60,655 bases of DNA from positions 1 through 60,655 of the IMG/VR virus record IMGVR_UViG_3300025671_000067; one strand, 5' to 3'. Source of the DNA: a virus. The translations under genes and the position numbers were made by a program. Under the pieces are notes generated by a model. It was not told the DNA's origin, did not search any database, and saw only the letters and a program-made list of their open reading frames with translations. Shown here one piece after another: positions 32,469-40,700 of this stretch (the first letter of the stretch is position 1; the number at the start of each line of letters is the position of its first letter).

Positions 32469-34354
32469 TAGCGTCTCCCATCAGGTCTCATATCAAATCG
32501 GGGACTGCCTAACTGCCATGCCACTCCTAGGTCCGTAGACTCGATTTTAACCGACATTTGCCTACCCCGTACCCTAGTATTAAGCTGTCCAGTAAACTGC
32601 TCTATGGGCAACGTAGCCGTTCTGACGATACTTCCATTGTTTGATCCACCCTCTGAAGTCGGTGAATTGTATCCAGAACCAGAATTAGCCAAAGGTAATA
32701 ACGACATCACCGCGCTAGGACTGCTTGCAGTAGACCCTGTAAACCTAATATCAGGAAGCACGCGCCAAATAAACATGAACTGGTGCCCGTCATCTAGATC
32801 AAACTCTGCTGTTGCTATGGACGCTGGTATTGCTGTCGCTGTACCGGTCTCGTTGTCGTCTACACCTTGCTCGTGGTTTACTAGATTATACGAATATGTA
32901 GCAGCTAATGGATAGTCCCGCAGTCCAGAATCTAACCATGCCGTTCTAGACATATTCCCGTAGTACCATATATCTTGCAGGTAATTATAGATAACGTACT
33001 TATCGATAACGGTAGAGTCTTCAGAACAGTAAAACCACCAAATTTCATGGTATGACTCGTTGGTACCCGCAAAAACCTGTTGATACTGCTGGTGATTAAA
33101 GTCGTTAAATATGTACTTCCGCAGATCACATCGGAGGGGCTGAGTTCGCCCGTCGTACATATAAAATTTATCGTTACCCATCCAGTAAGCTACCCCATTA
33201 GCGTATGCGACGCAGTTTTGTGAGGCAACAGATATGTTTTCCCCTACGATCTGCGCGGTCCATACTGCGGGAGCGCCTACATACTGCAGGGAATACAATG
33301 ACGAGTTAGTCCACACCAGTACTTCTTGGCGGGCTTGTGATGCTGTGACAATCTCTGTACCGCGTGATAACCGTAGGCTACCTGCTTGATTCGTTGCTGC
33401 TGGGGTCCAGTTAGTGGCGTCTTCTTGGTCTGACCAACGGATTAGCATCGGGTCGAAAGTAGCAGTGCCAATGTCATTACAACCAAAACAAAACACAAAG
33501 CGGTTAATATCTGACACCACAATAAAGTTTTGGTCGGTCGGAACATCTGACGCACCACCCAAGCTGGATAAGAGGACCGCCCGAGTAGATACCCCGCTAG
33601 TAGCATCCCAATAGTAGATAGCCCCACCACGAGGTCCAAAAATAAGATCTTCTCCAAAATTAGACTGGCTCCATAAACGGATTGCGTTCGTCGATACTGT
33701 CCCTGTACCCCACGTACCAGACCCCCAAGTTCCTGCACCCCATCCAGTTAATGGAATAGCGTAAGGAAATCCGACGTTAATCTGATATTCACCGACTACA
33801 GAAGCACCACCGTTGCCAGTGTCCGAAACATCTGCTGTTACCGTATTACCTAACGTATCTTTAGCAGTAATCAAGTATGTACTAGCGTCTACTGCGTTGT
33901 CGATCTGGTACTCTTGGTTAAGTACATCAGCGGTTATATTACCGCCTAAAGAGACCGCCCCGCTAAACGTCACAAAGTCCCCAGTAATCGCACCGTGACC
34001 AGCATCAGTAACCGTTATAGTAGAACTACCTGAAGTAGCAGAAAAAGTAACATCTCCCGCAGCGGTCGTAGCTCGGATCGGCGTAATATCATTATACCCA
34101 CCGCCTTCTTCCAGATAGAACTTAAGATTAGTGCCTACTCCAATAAGATTGATACTGCCTAACGTAATCCAGTTCCATAACGAACGACATACGCCAAGAA
34201 ACGACGTAGTGGATATACGCTGCCAGCCGCCAATCTTTTCGGGGTAGCCCTGACGGAACCTGACTTTATCGCAGTCGTACCAACCGCCTTCGCTTGTGTA
34301 CCGAGTGTTCTCTCGATTAACTCCGGGCTTTATCTGTAGTTTTTGTAGTGGCAT
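32468..34354 (-). CDS. P22 gp10-like tail stabilisation protein, 628 aa
   Basis: Likely tail hub or DNA-stabilisation protein that plugs the portal after packaging. The start, MPLQKLQIKPGVNRENTRYTSEGGWYDCDKVRFRQGYPEKIGGW, is the characteristic N terminus of gp10-family proteins in podovirus-like phages. The interior has the beta-propeller-like repeats of that family (RLWSQSNFGEDLIFGPRGGAIYYWD, LSRGTEIVTASQARQEVLVWTNSSLYSLQ, NCVAYANGVAYWMGNDKFYMYDG). An inserted Ser/Thr-rich region at residues about 95-175 looks like an added Ig-like module. The assignment rests on sequence pattern and context. Confidence 0.78.
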   Translation of the reverse strand: MPLQKLQIKPGVNRENTRYTSEGGWYDCDKVRFRQGYPEKIGGWQRISTTSFLGVCRSLWNWITLGSINLIGVGTNLKFYLEEGGGYNDITPIRATTAAGDVTFSATSGSSTITVTDAGHGAITGDFVTFSGAVSLGGNITADVLNQEYQIDNAVDASTYLITAKDTLGNTVTADVSDTGNGGASVVGEYQINVGFPYAIPLTGWGAGTWGSGTWGTGTVSTNAIRLWSQSNFGEDLIFGPRGGAIYYWDATSGVSTRAVLLSSLGGASDVPTDQNFIVVSDINRFVFCFGCNDIGTATFDPMLIRWSDQEDATNWTPAATNQAGSLRLSRGTEIVTASQARQEVLVWTNSSLYSLQYVGAPAVWTAQIVGENISVASQNCVAYANGVAYWMGNDKFYMYDGRTQPLRCDLRKYIFNDFNHQQYQQVFAGTNESYHEIWWFYCSEDSTVIDKYVIYNYLQDIWYYGNMSRTAWLDSGLRDYPLAATYSYNLVNHEQGVDDNETGTATAIPASIATAEFDLDDGHQFMFIWRVLPDIRFTGSTASSPSAVMSLLPLANSGSGYNSPTSEGGSNNGSIVRTATLPIEQFTGQLNTRVRGRQMSVKIESTDLGVAWQLGSPRFDMRPDGRR

Positions 34355-34364
34355 ACATCACCCA

Positions 34365-34577
34365 TCATAAAGTTTCACCGAAGACCGGAGGTAGCGTAGT
34401 AACTTTGATAGCGACATTCTGCTTTAGGTTTAAGGTAGCCCCACAATCGGAGCAGGTGTCGGCTTCTAGTTCCGACTCGTCTAGGTCAAACCCACAGGCA
34501 GCACATACGATTTCTATATCGTGAGCAGGGTCTACGTTCCCCCCTTCTAGCTCTTTTGGCTCGTGACTTACTCGCAT
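34365..34577 (-). CDS. Small zinc-ribbon protein, 70 aa
   Basis: Begins MRVSHEPKELEGG. CAACG and CSDCG, 18 residues apart, form two CxxC knuckles typical of a rubredoxin-like zinc ribbon. I place the start at 34577, right after the lysozyme stop and behind AGAGG. A longer frame to 34655 would run back through the lysozyme gene. Role unknown; perhaps a structural or regulatory metal-binding protein. Confidence 0.72.
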   Translation of the reverse strand: MRVSHEPKELEGGNVDPAHDIEIVCAACGFDLDESELEADTCSDCGATLNLKQNVAIKVTTLPPVFGETL

Positions 34578-34579
34578 AT

Positions 34580-35011
34580 CTACCTCTTCTGGTATTCGCC
34601 GGACTTGATCATCTGGCAGACTTCTAAGGCCCTGTCGCCTACTTGCGTGGCCCACTTGCTGTCGTAAAACTCGTCCCCAGCCTCTACGTATCTACCTTCG
34701 GCCATGTGCCCTAAAGCCTTGACGAAGCCCCTAAGTCTGGTTTGGCCGATATTAAACGACAAGTTAATCAATGCTTCTTGGCGTACAGAATCTAAGTCGT
34801 CGAACCATTCATATTCCGTATCTAGCTCTTTTCGGCACCGATCTATATCGTTTTGTAATAAGTAGTCGATCTCGTCGTCAGATAGACCAAGCCCAATACC
34901 TTCTTCTAAGCAACGTCCTACACCCACTGTGACGTAGCCTAGATGATCTTTGTAGGCATGGGTTTTTACCCCTTCATGCCGCTTAAGTAATTCTCGTATT
35001 CTGTAACTCAT
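34580..35011 (-). CDS. T4-type lysozyme (GH24 endolysin)
   Basis: Muramidase that cleaves peptidoglycan for host lysis. The catalytic triad of the T4 family is present at the right spacing: Glu13, Asp22 and Thr28 (HEGVKTHAYKDHLGYVTVG), and INLSFNIG matches the substrate-cleft helix. At 143 aa it is slightly shorter than T4 gpE. No signal peptide or membrane anchor is seen, so release depends on the holin encoded immediately upstream, whose stop codon overlaps this start by a few bases. Confidence 0.93.
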   Translation of the reverse strand: MSYRIRELLKRHEGVKTHAYKDHLGYVTVGVGRCLEEGIGLGLSDDEIDYLLQNDIDRCRKELDTEYEWFDDLDSVRQEALINLSFNIGQTRLRGFVKALGHMAEGRYVEAGDEFYDSKWATQVGDRALEVCQMIKSGEYQKR

Positions 35012-35484
35012 TGGTCGTGCTTATGCGATGCGCCGTAATAAAAGCTTATGATAGATGAGACAATACCCCCGAGATAGCCCAGCACAAGATTAACAATGCC
35101 GTCATCATTAGCAGCGGGATCTTGTATTGTGACCATTGCGATGTATCCTCCGAAGAAAAGAACGCATGTAATCGCAATAAAACGTGGCGTCCAATCGCCT
35201 TGGAAAGCTTGTCTAGCGTTTTGAATATCTGCTGTTTCAAGTGCAAAAACATCAACATCTAACTCCTTCATCCGTGCCTCGAAGTCCAGTTCCGCCTTCT
35301 TGATCTCCGCAAGTTGTTCGGGCGTCGCAGTCTGTACGGCTTTCTCAATGCTCTTCTCATCAGGACCACATCCAAGTACGTTAGCAATAGCTTGCGCTGC
35401 GGTACCACCAAGAGGCCCACCAAGAGCCTGCCCAAGTGTCGGGGCGACCGCCCCAATCAAACCTTTAATCGCACCGAATTTCAT
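35008..35484 (-). CDS. Three-transmembrane-type holin
   Basis: Likely holin that opens the inner membrane for the endolysin. The N terminus is Gly/Ala-rich (IKGLIGAVAPTLGQALGGPLGG). A charged helix follows at residues 48-90, with two strong hydrophobic segments after the DWTPRF motif (FIAITCVLFFGGYIAMV and IVNLVLGYLGGIVSSIISFYYG) and a short charged tail. This layout fits the GTA-type 3-TM holin family. It overlaps the lysozyme start by four bases, a classic lysis arrangement. Confidence 0.8.
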   Translation of the reverse strand: MKFGAIKGLIGAVAPTLGQALGGPLGGTAAQAIANVLGCGPDEKSIEKAVQTATPEQLAEIKKAELDFEARMKELDVDVFALETADIQNARQAFQGDWTPRFIAITCVLFFGGYIAMVTIQDPAANDDGIVNLVLGYLGGIVSSIISFYYGASHKHDQ

Positions 35485-35485
35485 A

Positions 35486-35674
35486 CTACATCCTCATCCA
35501 TTCAGCAAATACGATAGCCCCTAGAATAAACGGATATATAGCAAGCACCATGCGTTCTAGTCGTTGGAACTTAAGGCCTCCTTCGTCAAGCCGTTTCTCT
35601 ATGTTCTGGTACCGGATCTTGCACTCAGCTTCATGGATTTCAATCTTTTTTAGGGCTTCCTCTGCAATGTTCAT
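35486..35674 (-). CDS. Small membrane protein with coiled coil, 62 aa
   Basis: A helical charged N-terminal half (EEALKKIEIHEAECKIRYQNIEKRLDEGG) is followed by one membrane segment (MVLAIYPFILGAIVFAEWM). This is the layout of XhlA-like small lysis accessory proteins. It directly precedes the holin gene in transcription order (gap of one base). A role in lysis is inferred. Confidence 0.7.
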   Translation of the reverse strand: MNIAEEALKKIEIHEAECKIRYQNIEKRLDEGGLKFQRLERMVLAIYPFILGAIVFAEWMRM

Positions 35675-36465
35675 GAACTATTCCTAATGTATACAATCTC
35701 AAACGCAGCAGAAATGTCGAAAGTGACGGAAGCAGATGACGATACTGCCCGTACTTCGATGTCCGACTTCTCTGTAAATTTTTGTGGGATCGTAAAGGAT
35801 TCTTCAATATGCATACCTGTTGTCAAAGACTTAACGTCCTTTGACTGAAATACTTCTCCGAATGGCCTGACCGCCAAAATTAATTTGCATACCGCAGGGG
35901 TGTTGGAGGTAGTTCCATTCGATACATCATATTGAAGCATATACCCAGTGTGACCCGCAGGCACTGTCCAAAGAGCCATTAGGCTTTGATTTGAACCAGT
36001 AACTCCATTAATGCTTGCGTATACATTTGCTGGAACCCCAGTCGTTACCGTTCCTGTGCCCGCGTAAATAACTCCAGCATTTGCGCCCCCCGAACCCGCA
36101 GAACGAACAATCATTCTATTAATCCTCAAAAACGATTGGGTTGTGTTGACTGCGGTTTGCCCGTTCAGGGTTACAATTTCAGTTATTTCGTTGTAGTCAC
36201 CATCAAGGCCATATAACTGAACCGTCCTTGCTCCAGTTCCAGCAGAAGTATCATCTGTCGAAGAACTAGAAACTTTAAGGACGGTTGCAGAAGTTAAATA
36301 ACTATATAAGCCACCTTCAGCCCATATGGTTGCTATACTATCAGTAACAGAAGAGTTATTACCGAACTTAAAAAGTGGGTAATGCCAAGCAATTTGCCCT
36401 CTAGCTACTTGAAGCTCGAAAGGCTCGCTGGTGCCAACCCTCGTTATTGACGATATTTCAGCCAT
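35671..36465 (-). CDS. Predicted beta-rich structural protein, 264 aa
   Basis: No family recognised. It starts MAEISSITRVGTSEPFELQVARGQI and continues as alternating strands with Ser/Thr/Gly turns (LKVSSSSTDDTSAGTGARTVQLYG, GVIYAGTGTVTTGVPANVYA). The pattern resembles phage surface or decoration proteins with a jelly-roll. It overlaps the small membrane-protein gene by four bases. A virion surface role is inferred from composition and location. Confidence 0.62.
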   Translation of the reverse strand: MAEISSITRVGTSEPFELQVARGQIAWHYPLFKFGNNSSVTDSIATIWAEGGLYSYLTSATVLKVSSSSTDDTSAGTGARTVQLYGLDGDYNEITEIVTLNGQTAVNTTQSFLRINRMIVRSAGSGGANAGVIYAGTGTVTTGVPANVYASINGVTGSNQSLMALWTVPAGHTGYMLQYDVSNGTTSNTPAVCKLILAVRPFGEVFQSKDVKSLTTGMHIEESFTIPQKFTEKSDIEVRAVSSSASVTFDISAAFEIVYIRNSS

Positions 36466-36466
36466 G

Positions 36467-36757
36467 TTAGCCTGCCGCTTCTTCTACTTCTTCAACAATC
36501 ACAATGGATTCTTTAAGTGCATTCTGTCTATAGTTAAGTGCAACCTGAAGGTTGACCATTTGTCGTTGTGCTGACGCTACTTGATTCTGTATTTCTGCAA
36601 TCTGGTTACGTAAGTTGACGACTTCTACGTAATGCTGCTTAGCGTCATCTGTTTGCTCGTTCATGTCATATTCTTGGTCGTCGATTACAACGATGACGGG
36701 CTGTGCTTTTTGTTGTTCTTGCGCTTCTTGCACTTCTTGTTGCTCCACTTCACTCAT
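36467..36757 (-). CDS. Small acidic coiled-coil protein, 96 aa
   Basis: Glu/Gln-rich start, then VIVVIDDQEYDMNEQTDDAKQHYVEV and a 45-residue predicted coiled coil (LRNQIAEIQNQVASAQRQMVNLQVAL). The pattern is like the small DUF6447-type phage proteins found among late genes, but that link is from memory. Soluble, no Cys. Function unknown; could be an assembly chaperone. Confidence 0.62.
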   Translation of the reverse strand: MSEVEQQEVQEAQEQQKAQPVIVVIDDQEYDMNEQTDDAKQHYVEVVNLRNQIAEIQNQVASAQRQMVNLQVALNYRQNALKESIVIVEEVEEAAG

Positions 36758-36766
36758 ATTAGTCTC

Positions 36767-37165
36767 CTAGTTTTTAGCGACTTTACTATTCCACAGTTCA
36801 AAAAGCGTTTCTATCTTTTGTTCCTGTGTTTCGGTGTGGCTGCGTAAGCGGCCAAGTTCAATTTCCATCGCACGCATGTCTTTTTCGATGTCGTTCATTT
36901 CTTTGATCTTTTCTTCTAACGCCATAATCTTAGCGTTTTGGATCAGATCATCAGGCAACGCACCTCGCAAACCAAGCGGCCACTCCCGAACAAAATCGGC
37001 GTTGTCTTGGATCTGCATCTGGTGCATCTCGTGTCCGTGCTCAACCCCGGTAATCCGGGTATCAAGCGTGACATACGCAGTAGTCGCCATGACAATGCCA
37101 GCGGATAAAGCAACCAAGTTCCGCAAAGGGATCTCGACTGTTGTATTTTCTGATAGCTCTGTCAT
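36767..37165 (-). CDS. Membrane-anchored coiled-coil protein, 132 aa
   Basis: One likely membrane segment near the N terminus (LVALSAGIVMATTAYVTL), then a long charged helix (KIKEMNDIEKDMRAMEIELGRL) and the C-terminal motif ETLFELWN. The next gene upstream (37168-37320) ends with RTLFDLWN after its own membrane segment, so the two look related. Both sit in the lysis-side group of small membrane proteins. A spanin-like or holin-accessory role is possible but unproven. Confidence 0.65.
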   Translation of the reverse strand: MTELSENTTVEIPLRNLVALSAGIVMATTAYVTLDTRITGVEHGHEMHQMQIQDNADFVREWPLGLRGALPDDLIQNAKIMALEEKIKEMNDIEKDMRAMEIELGRLRSHTETQEQKIETLFELWNSKVAKN

Positions 37166-37167
37166 GG

Positions 37168-37320
37168 CTATTTATCACGGTTATTCCACAAATCGAAGAG
37201 GGTTCGCACCTTCTCCTTAATCTGCTCGATGTCAGCGTGCATCTTTGCCAGTATAATCACAAGGGTTACAAACCCGACCGCGACGGGCCATAACACATTA
37301 ATTGCATCTAGCGCGGTCAT
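37168..37320 (-). CDS. Small membrane protein, 50 aa
   Basis: MTALDAINVLWPVAVGFVTL leads a single membrane segment, continuing with VIILAK and a charged tail, EQIKEKVRTLFDLWNNRDK. The TLFxLWN ending is shared with the 132-aa protein encoded next. Two bases separate the stop from that gene's start. It is probably one of several small lysis or membrane proteins. Confidence 0.68.
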   Translation of the reverse strand: MTALDAINVLWPVAVGFVTLVIILAKMHADIEQIKEKVRTLFDLWNNRDK

Positions 37321-37326
37321 AAAGCA

Positions 37327-37497
37327 TTAGGCGTCCTTGTTCTTGGCATGCCCGATATTGACTGCGAGCAGATCAAGAAACTTCTTAGCCTTTGCCACAA
37401 TCGCATCGTCCTTCGGCGTAGGCGTCATAGCACTCACCACCGAGGCCAACGTAACCGCAGCAGTTAGCCAGTTGAAGATATCCCAGAGTAATTCCAT
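37327..37497 (-). CDS. Small membrane protein, 56 aa
   Basis: MELLWDIFNWLTAAVTLASV begins a hydrophobic stretch that could cross the membrane, followed by TPTPKDDAIVAKAKKFLDLL and a short basic tail. The start overlaps the stop of the 98-aa gene as TAATG. Proteins of this size and layout are common next to phage lysis genes; it could be a holin or anti-holin. Function not established. Confidence 0.66.
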   Translation of the reverse strand: MELLWDIFNWLTAAVTLASVVSAMTPTPKDDAIVAKAKKFLDLLAVNIGHAKNKDA

Positions 37498-37793
37498 TAC
37501 CAAGGCACTCCATTAGCCTGAGTTGGATTCTTGTCGCTTTCAATCTTGGCTGCAAGCGATGCCTCAATAGCGTCCTGATCGACACCGTTTGCCCAACACC
37601 AGCCCAATACCTGAGACTCCGTTAAGTCGTCGTAAGGCGTAAAGTCAGGGCTTGATGCGTCATAGGTAAAGCCGCAAGTGCCGTATGATGATGCAGAGTA
37701 GTCTCCGTCAACTGCGGTGCAGCGCCAATGGGCAATAAAAACCCCGCCGTCAGATAGCTCACGTTCAAGCGTTGAGATTGTCCATGTAACCAT
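37497..37793 (-). CDS. Small conserved-type phage protein, 98 aa (tail-fibre companion)
   Basis: Pattern WTISTLER, GGVFIAHWRCTAVDGDYSASSYGTCGF and a C-terminal PTQANGVPW, of a kind I associate with small proteins encoded next to tail-fibre genes in many phages (DUF7936-like). Three Cys are present. It is coupled by TAATG overlaps to the fibre gene upstream and the membrane-protein gene downstream. It may be a fibre assembly helper or a minor virion protein. Confidence 0.72.
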   Translation of the reverse strand: MVTWTISTLERELSDGGVFIAHWRCTAVDGDYSASSYGTCGFTYDASSPDFTPYDDLTESQVLGWCWANGVDQDAIEASLAAKIESDKNPTQANGVPW

Positions 37794-40700
37794 TAGTTAG
37801 CTCCTTCTAATGTTGCGATACGTGCAGTTAATTCCTGAATAGCTTTGATCAATACTGGAACCATCTGCGCTTGATCGACTAGCCATTTCTGATCGCTTTC
37901 TTCGTCAATACTTAGGTCTTCTTCGTTCCGTGGTGCGTTTACTGCAAAAGGCAAAACGTCCACTAGCTCTTGAGCCAAAACGCCTGTCCACTTGCCACGA
38001 GCATTACGGTTATTGAATGAGGTGTCAGATGGATCGTCCCAGTTGAAATCCACGACACGGACTTGATTAAGTTTTTCTGTGGCGTTCATTTCGGTGTCAA
38101 CGATATTAGTCTTCAATCGTTGATCAGAGGACACTTGAATGGCAGCGTTTCCAATGTACAGTGTTGCTGAACCACCTCCTGCTGAACTGGAACGTATTTG
38201 ATTGTCGCCGTTTGCTGCGCCTACATAGACGCCTTCACCAACCATGATATTGCCGCTGTTAATGCCGGCTGAATAAAGGTTAAAAAAGCCGCGACCACCT
38301 GCGTGGAGGTCTTTGAAGCGTGAATCAGGTTCGCCTAAGTCAACGGTGTTGTCACGCTTTGCACCAGCGGCATTTGTAGGAAGAATTTGATTAGTTGCAT
38401 CGTCAAAACGTAAGTAACAATTGCCTGAGCCAATTTGTAAATCTGTTCCGTCGGTAGAAGCAATACTACCGACTGGTGCGCCGTCTTTGTAGAAAATTGC
38501 AATTTCGCCGTCACTGTCTGTTCTGTTTACAAGCAGAGGAACGCCGCCCCATTTTGCAAGACCTAATCGACCACCGCCTAAAAAGATACCATCGTCGGCT
38601 GCTGTTGCTGTTGAATTATCCCAAGGCGTTGTATCAGTAGTCCCAACCAACAAGTTGCCGCTGGAGTCGATGCGCATGCGTTCGGTTGAATCTTCATAAA
38701 ACCTTAAAGCGTCAGCCGCAGAGGAAACCAGCAACGACCACTCATTTGTTCCGCCTTCAATTTGGACAGTAGCAGAACTTGCGTTTGATACTTCAATGTT
38801 TCTTGTGCCAACCCCGGTTGAACTTAGCTTCCCAACCAGCAAGTTGCCGCTGGCATCAAGCGTCATGGCTGCTTCAAGAGTTATTGTGGCGTCTGCTGCT
38901 GGTGATACATCTGTACTTCTATACCAAGTGTGTGCGCCGAAACTTTGTTCGTAGATAGTTGCATTAGCTGCCGTTGAAAATTTAAATCCACCGTTGTAAT
39001 ACGCGTTTTGGCCTGAGTACAAATAGTCGGCGAGTTGCGAGCCAACAAATCCACCTTTGGTCACAAGCGAGCTAAATGATGTGTCCCAAACTGGGGTAGT
39101 GTTTGACAGTCTGACTTGCCCCTGCGAGTCGATACGCATGCGTTCTGTTGGAGAATCATTACCACCACCATCAGAGTCAGTAGTGCTAAAAATTAAATTA
39201 CCGTCTACTGCCCCGCCCGGCCCTTCGTTTCCAGTAACGTAGTTTGCAATGCTGGCTTTTACTCCAGCGTCATCTGCATCTGCCGAATAAAATTCAATAG
39301 CTCCAACATTTACGTTGATTCCGATGGAGCTTGAAGAGCCGACACGAATAACAGCGTCACTGCCGCTAGAAGTTCTAACGTCTAATGTTTTAGCTGGACT
39401 AACACCAATCCCGACGTTGCCGCTTGAGTCGATGCGCATGCGTTCTGATACACCAGCCGAGCCACTAGGCGCAGTATTAAAAGTAAGCTCGCTACCAGCA
39501 CCAGACCCTGCATATAAATTTACAATGCTTGCGGTAACATTTTCGTTACCAGTATCGCTCGTATAAAATTCTATGCCGCCTTGTGGGTTTGCTGCTGTAG
39601 CAGAGGTATCTGTGTCCGTGATGCGAATAAAGTTGGCTTTTGATCCTGCGTTGTTGTTGCCAGAGACTTCCAGCTTTCGGTTTACTGTGGTAGTACCAAT
39701 CCCGACGTTGCCGCTGTCATCAAGTGTCACTGAAGCAGTTGTAGAGGTGCTGTTATAGAAACCTAAATCTCCATCAACATCGACACCTATTTGCCACGTT
39801 TCGCCAGCACCAGCAGGTTCTTCAATCGTAATTGCATGTGCGTTTGAGTCAGATTTGACAATAAGATTTCCAACGCTTGTGCTGTTATCTGTTGTCCCTA
39901 CAAAAACTTGGCCGCTGGAGTTGATAGTCATAGCTCTTGTGGCTGCGTCTGTTCCTGTCGTGCTTCCGTGTACAAAAAAGCCTAGTCCAACAACATCAGC
40001 ATCCGAAGCACTATCACCTATTGCAGCTATACCCGCTGAACCAGTACCTTTTGATAGAGATATAGCACCATACGGATTACTTACACCTGTTGTGGCTGCT
40101 GCGTTTCTGATTTTTAATCCAGCGGTGTCGTGGACTCCTGTATATGTTCCAGCCTGCTCAACCATTAAAAGAGTTTCAGGACTCGCCGTACCAATCCCAA
40201 CTCGACCGCTGGAGTCGATACGGAGGCGTTCTGTAGCTCTAGCACCTTCTGAGTCAGAACTTAATGAGGTAGCAAATACAAGTTCAGCTCCAGCGCCAGT
40301 AGCAGTCTCAGCTCTTGCTTCAATAAAAGCGGCTACGTTTGGCCCTGCACCAGAACTGTCTGTATTGTAAAACTCAATACCCGCAAAGTTTGTGTCTTCG
40401 ACGTTGCCAGAGTTACCTGATATTCTCAAGTAGCTTTCGCTTGATGTTGCTGATGTAATTTCTGCTACTCTAGACGGACTCGTAGTCCCAATCCCCAGCG
40501 ACTCTGCCGAAGCATCCCAGAACAACTTCGCAGTCGTGCCAGTGTCTTCGTAGAAGCTGATGTCGCCTGATGCTCCAATAGTTAATGCCTTTGTTTGTGC
40601 AAAGGAACCGCCACCAGCATGGTCTTCGGTTACAAATTCAAATCCTGCCGTATAAGCAGACGCAACGGTTGGCTGCAATCCACTAATAACATTTATTTTT

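Noticed and set aside
34578-34655. Longer N terminus of the zinc-ribbon protein
   Set aside because: It overlaps the lysozyme in another frame, and a good AGAGG precedes 34577.
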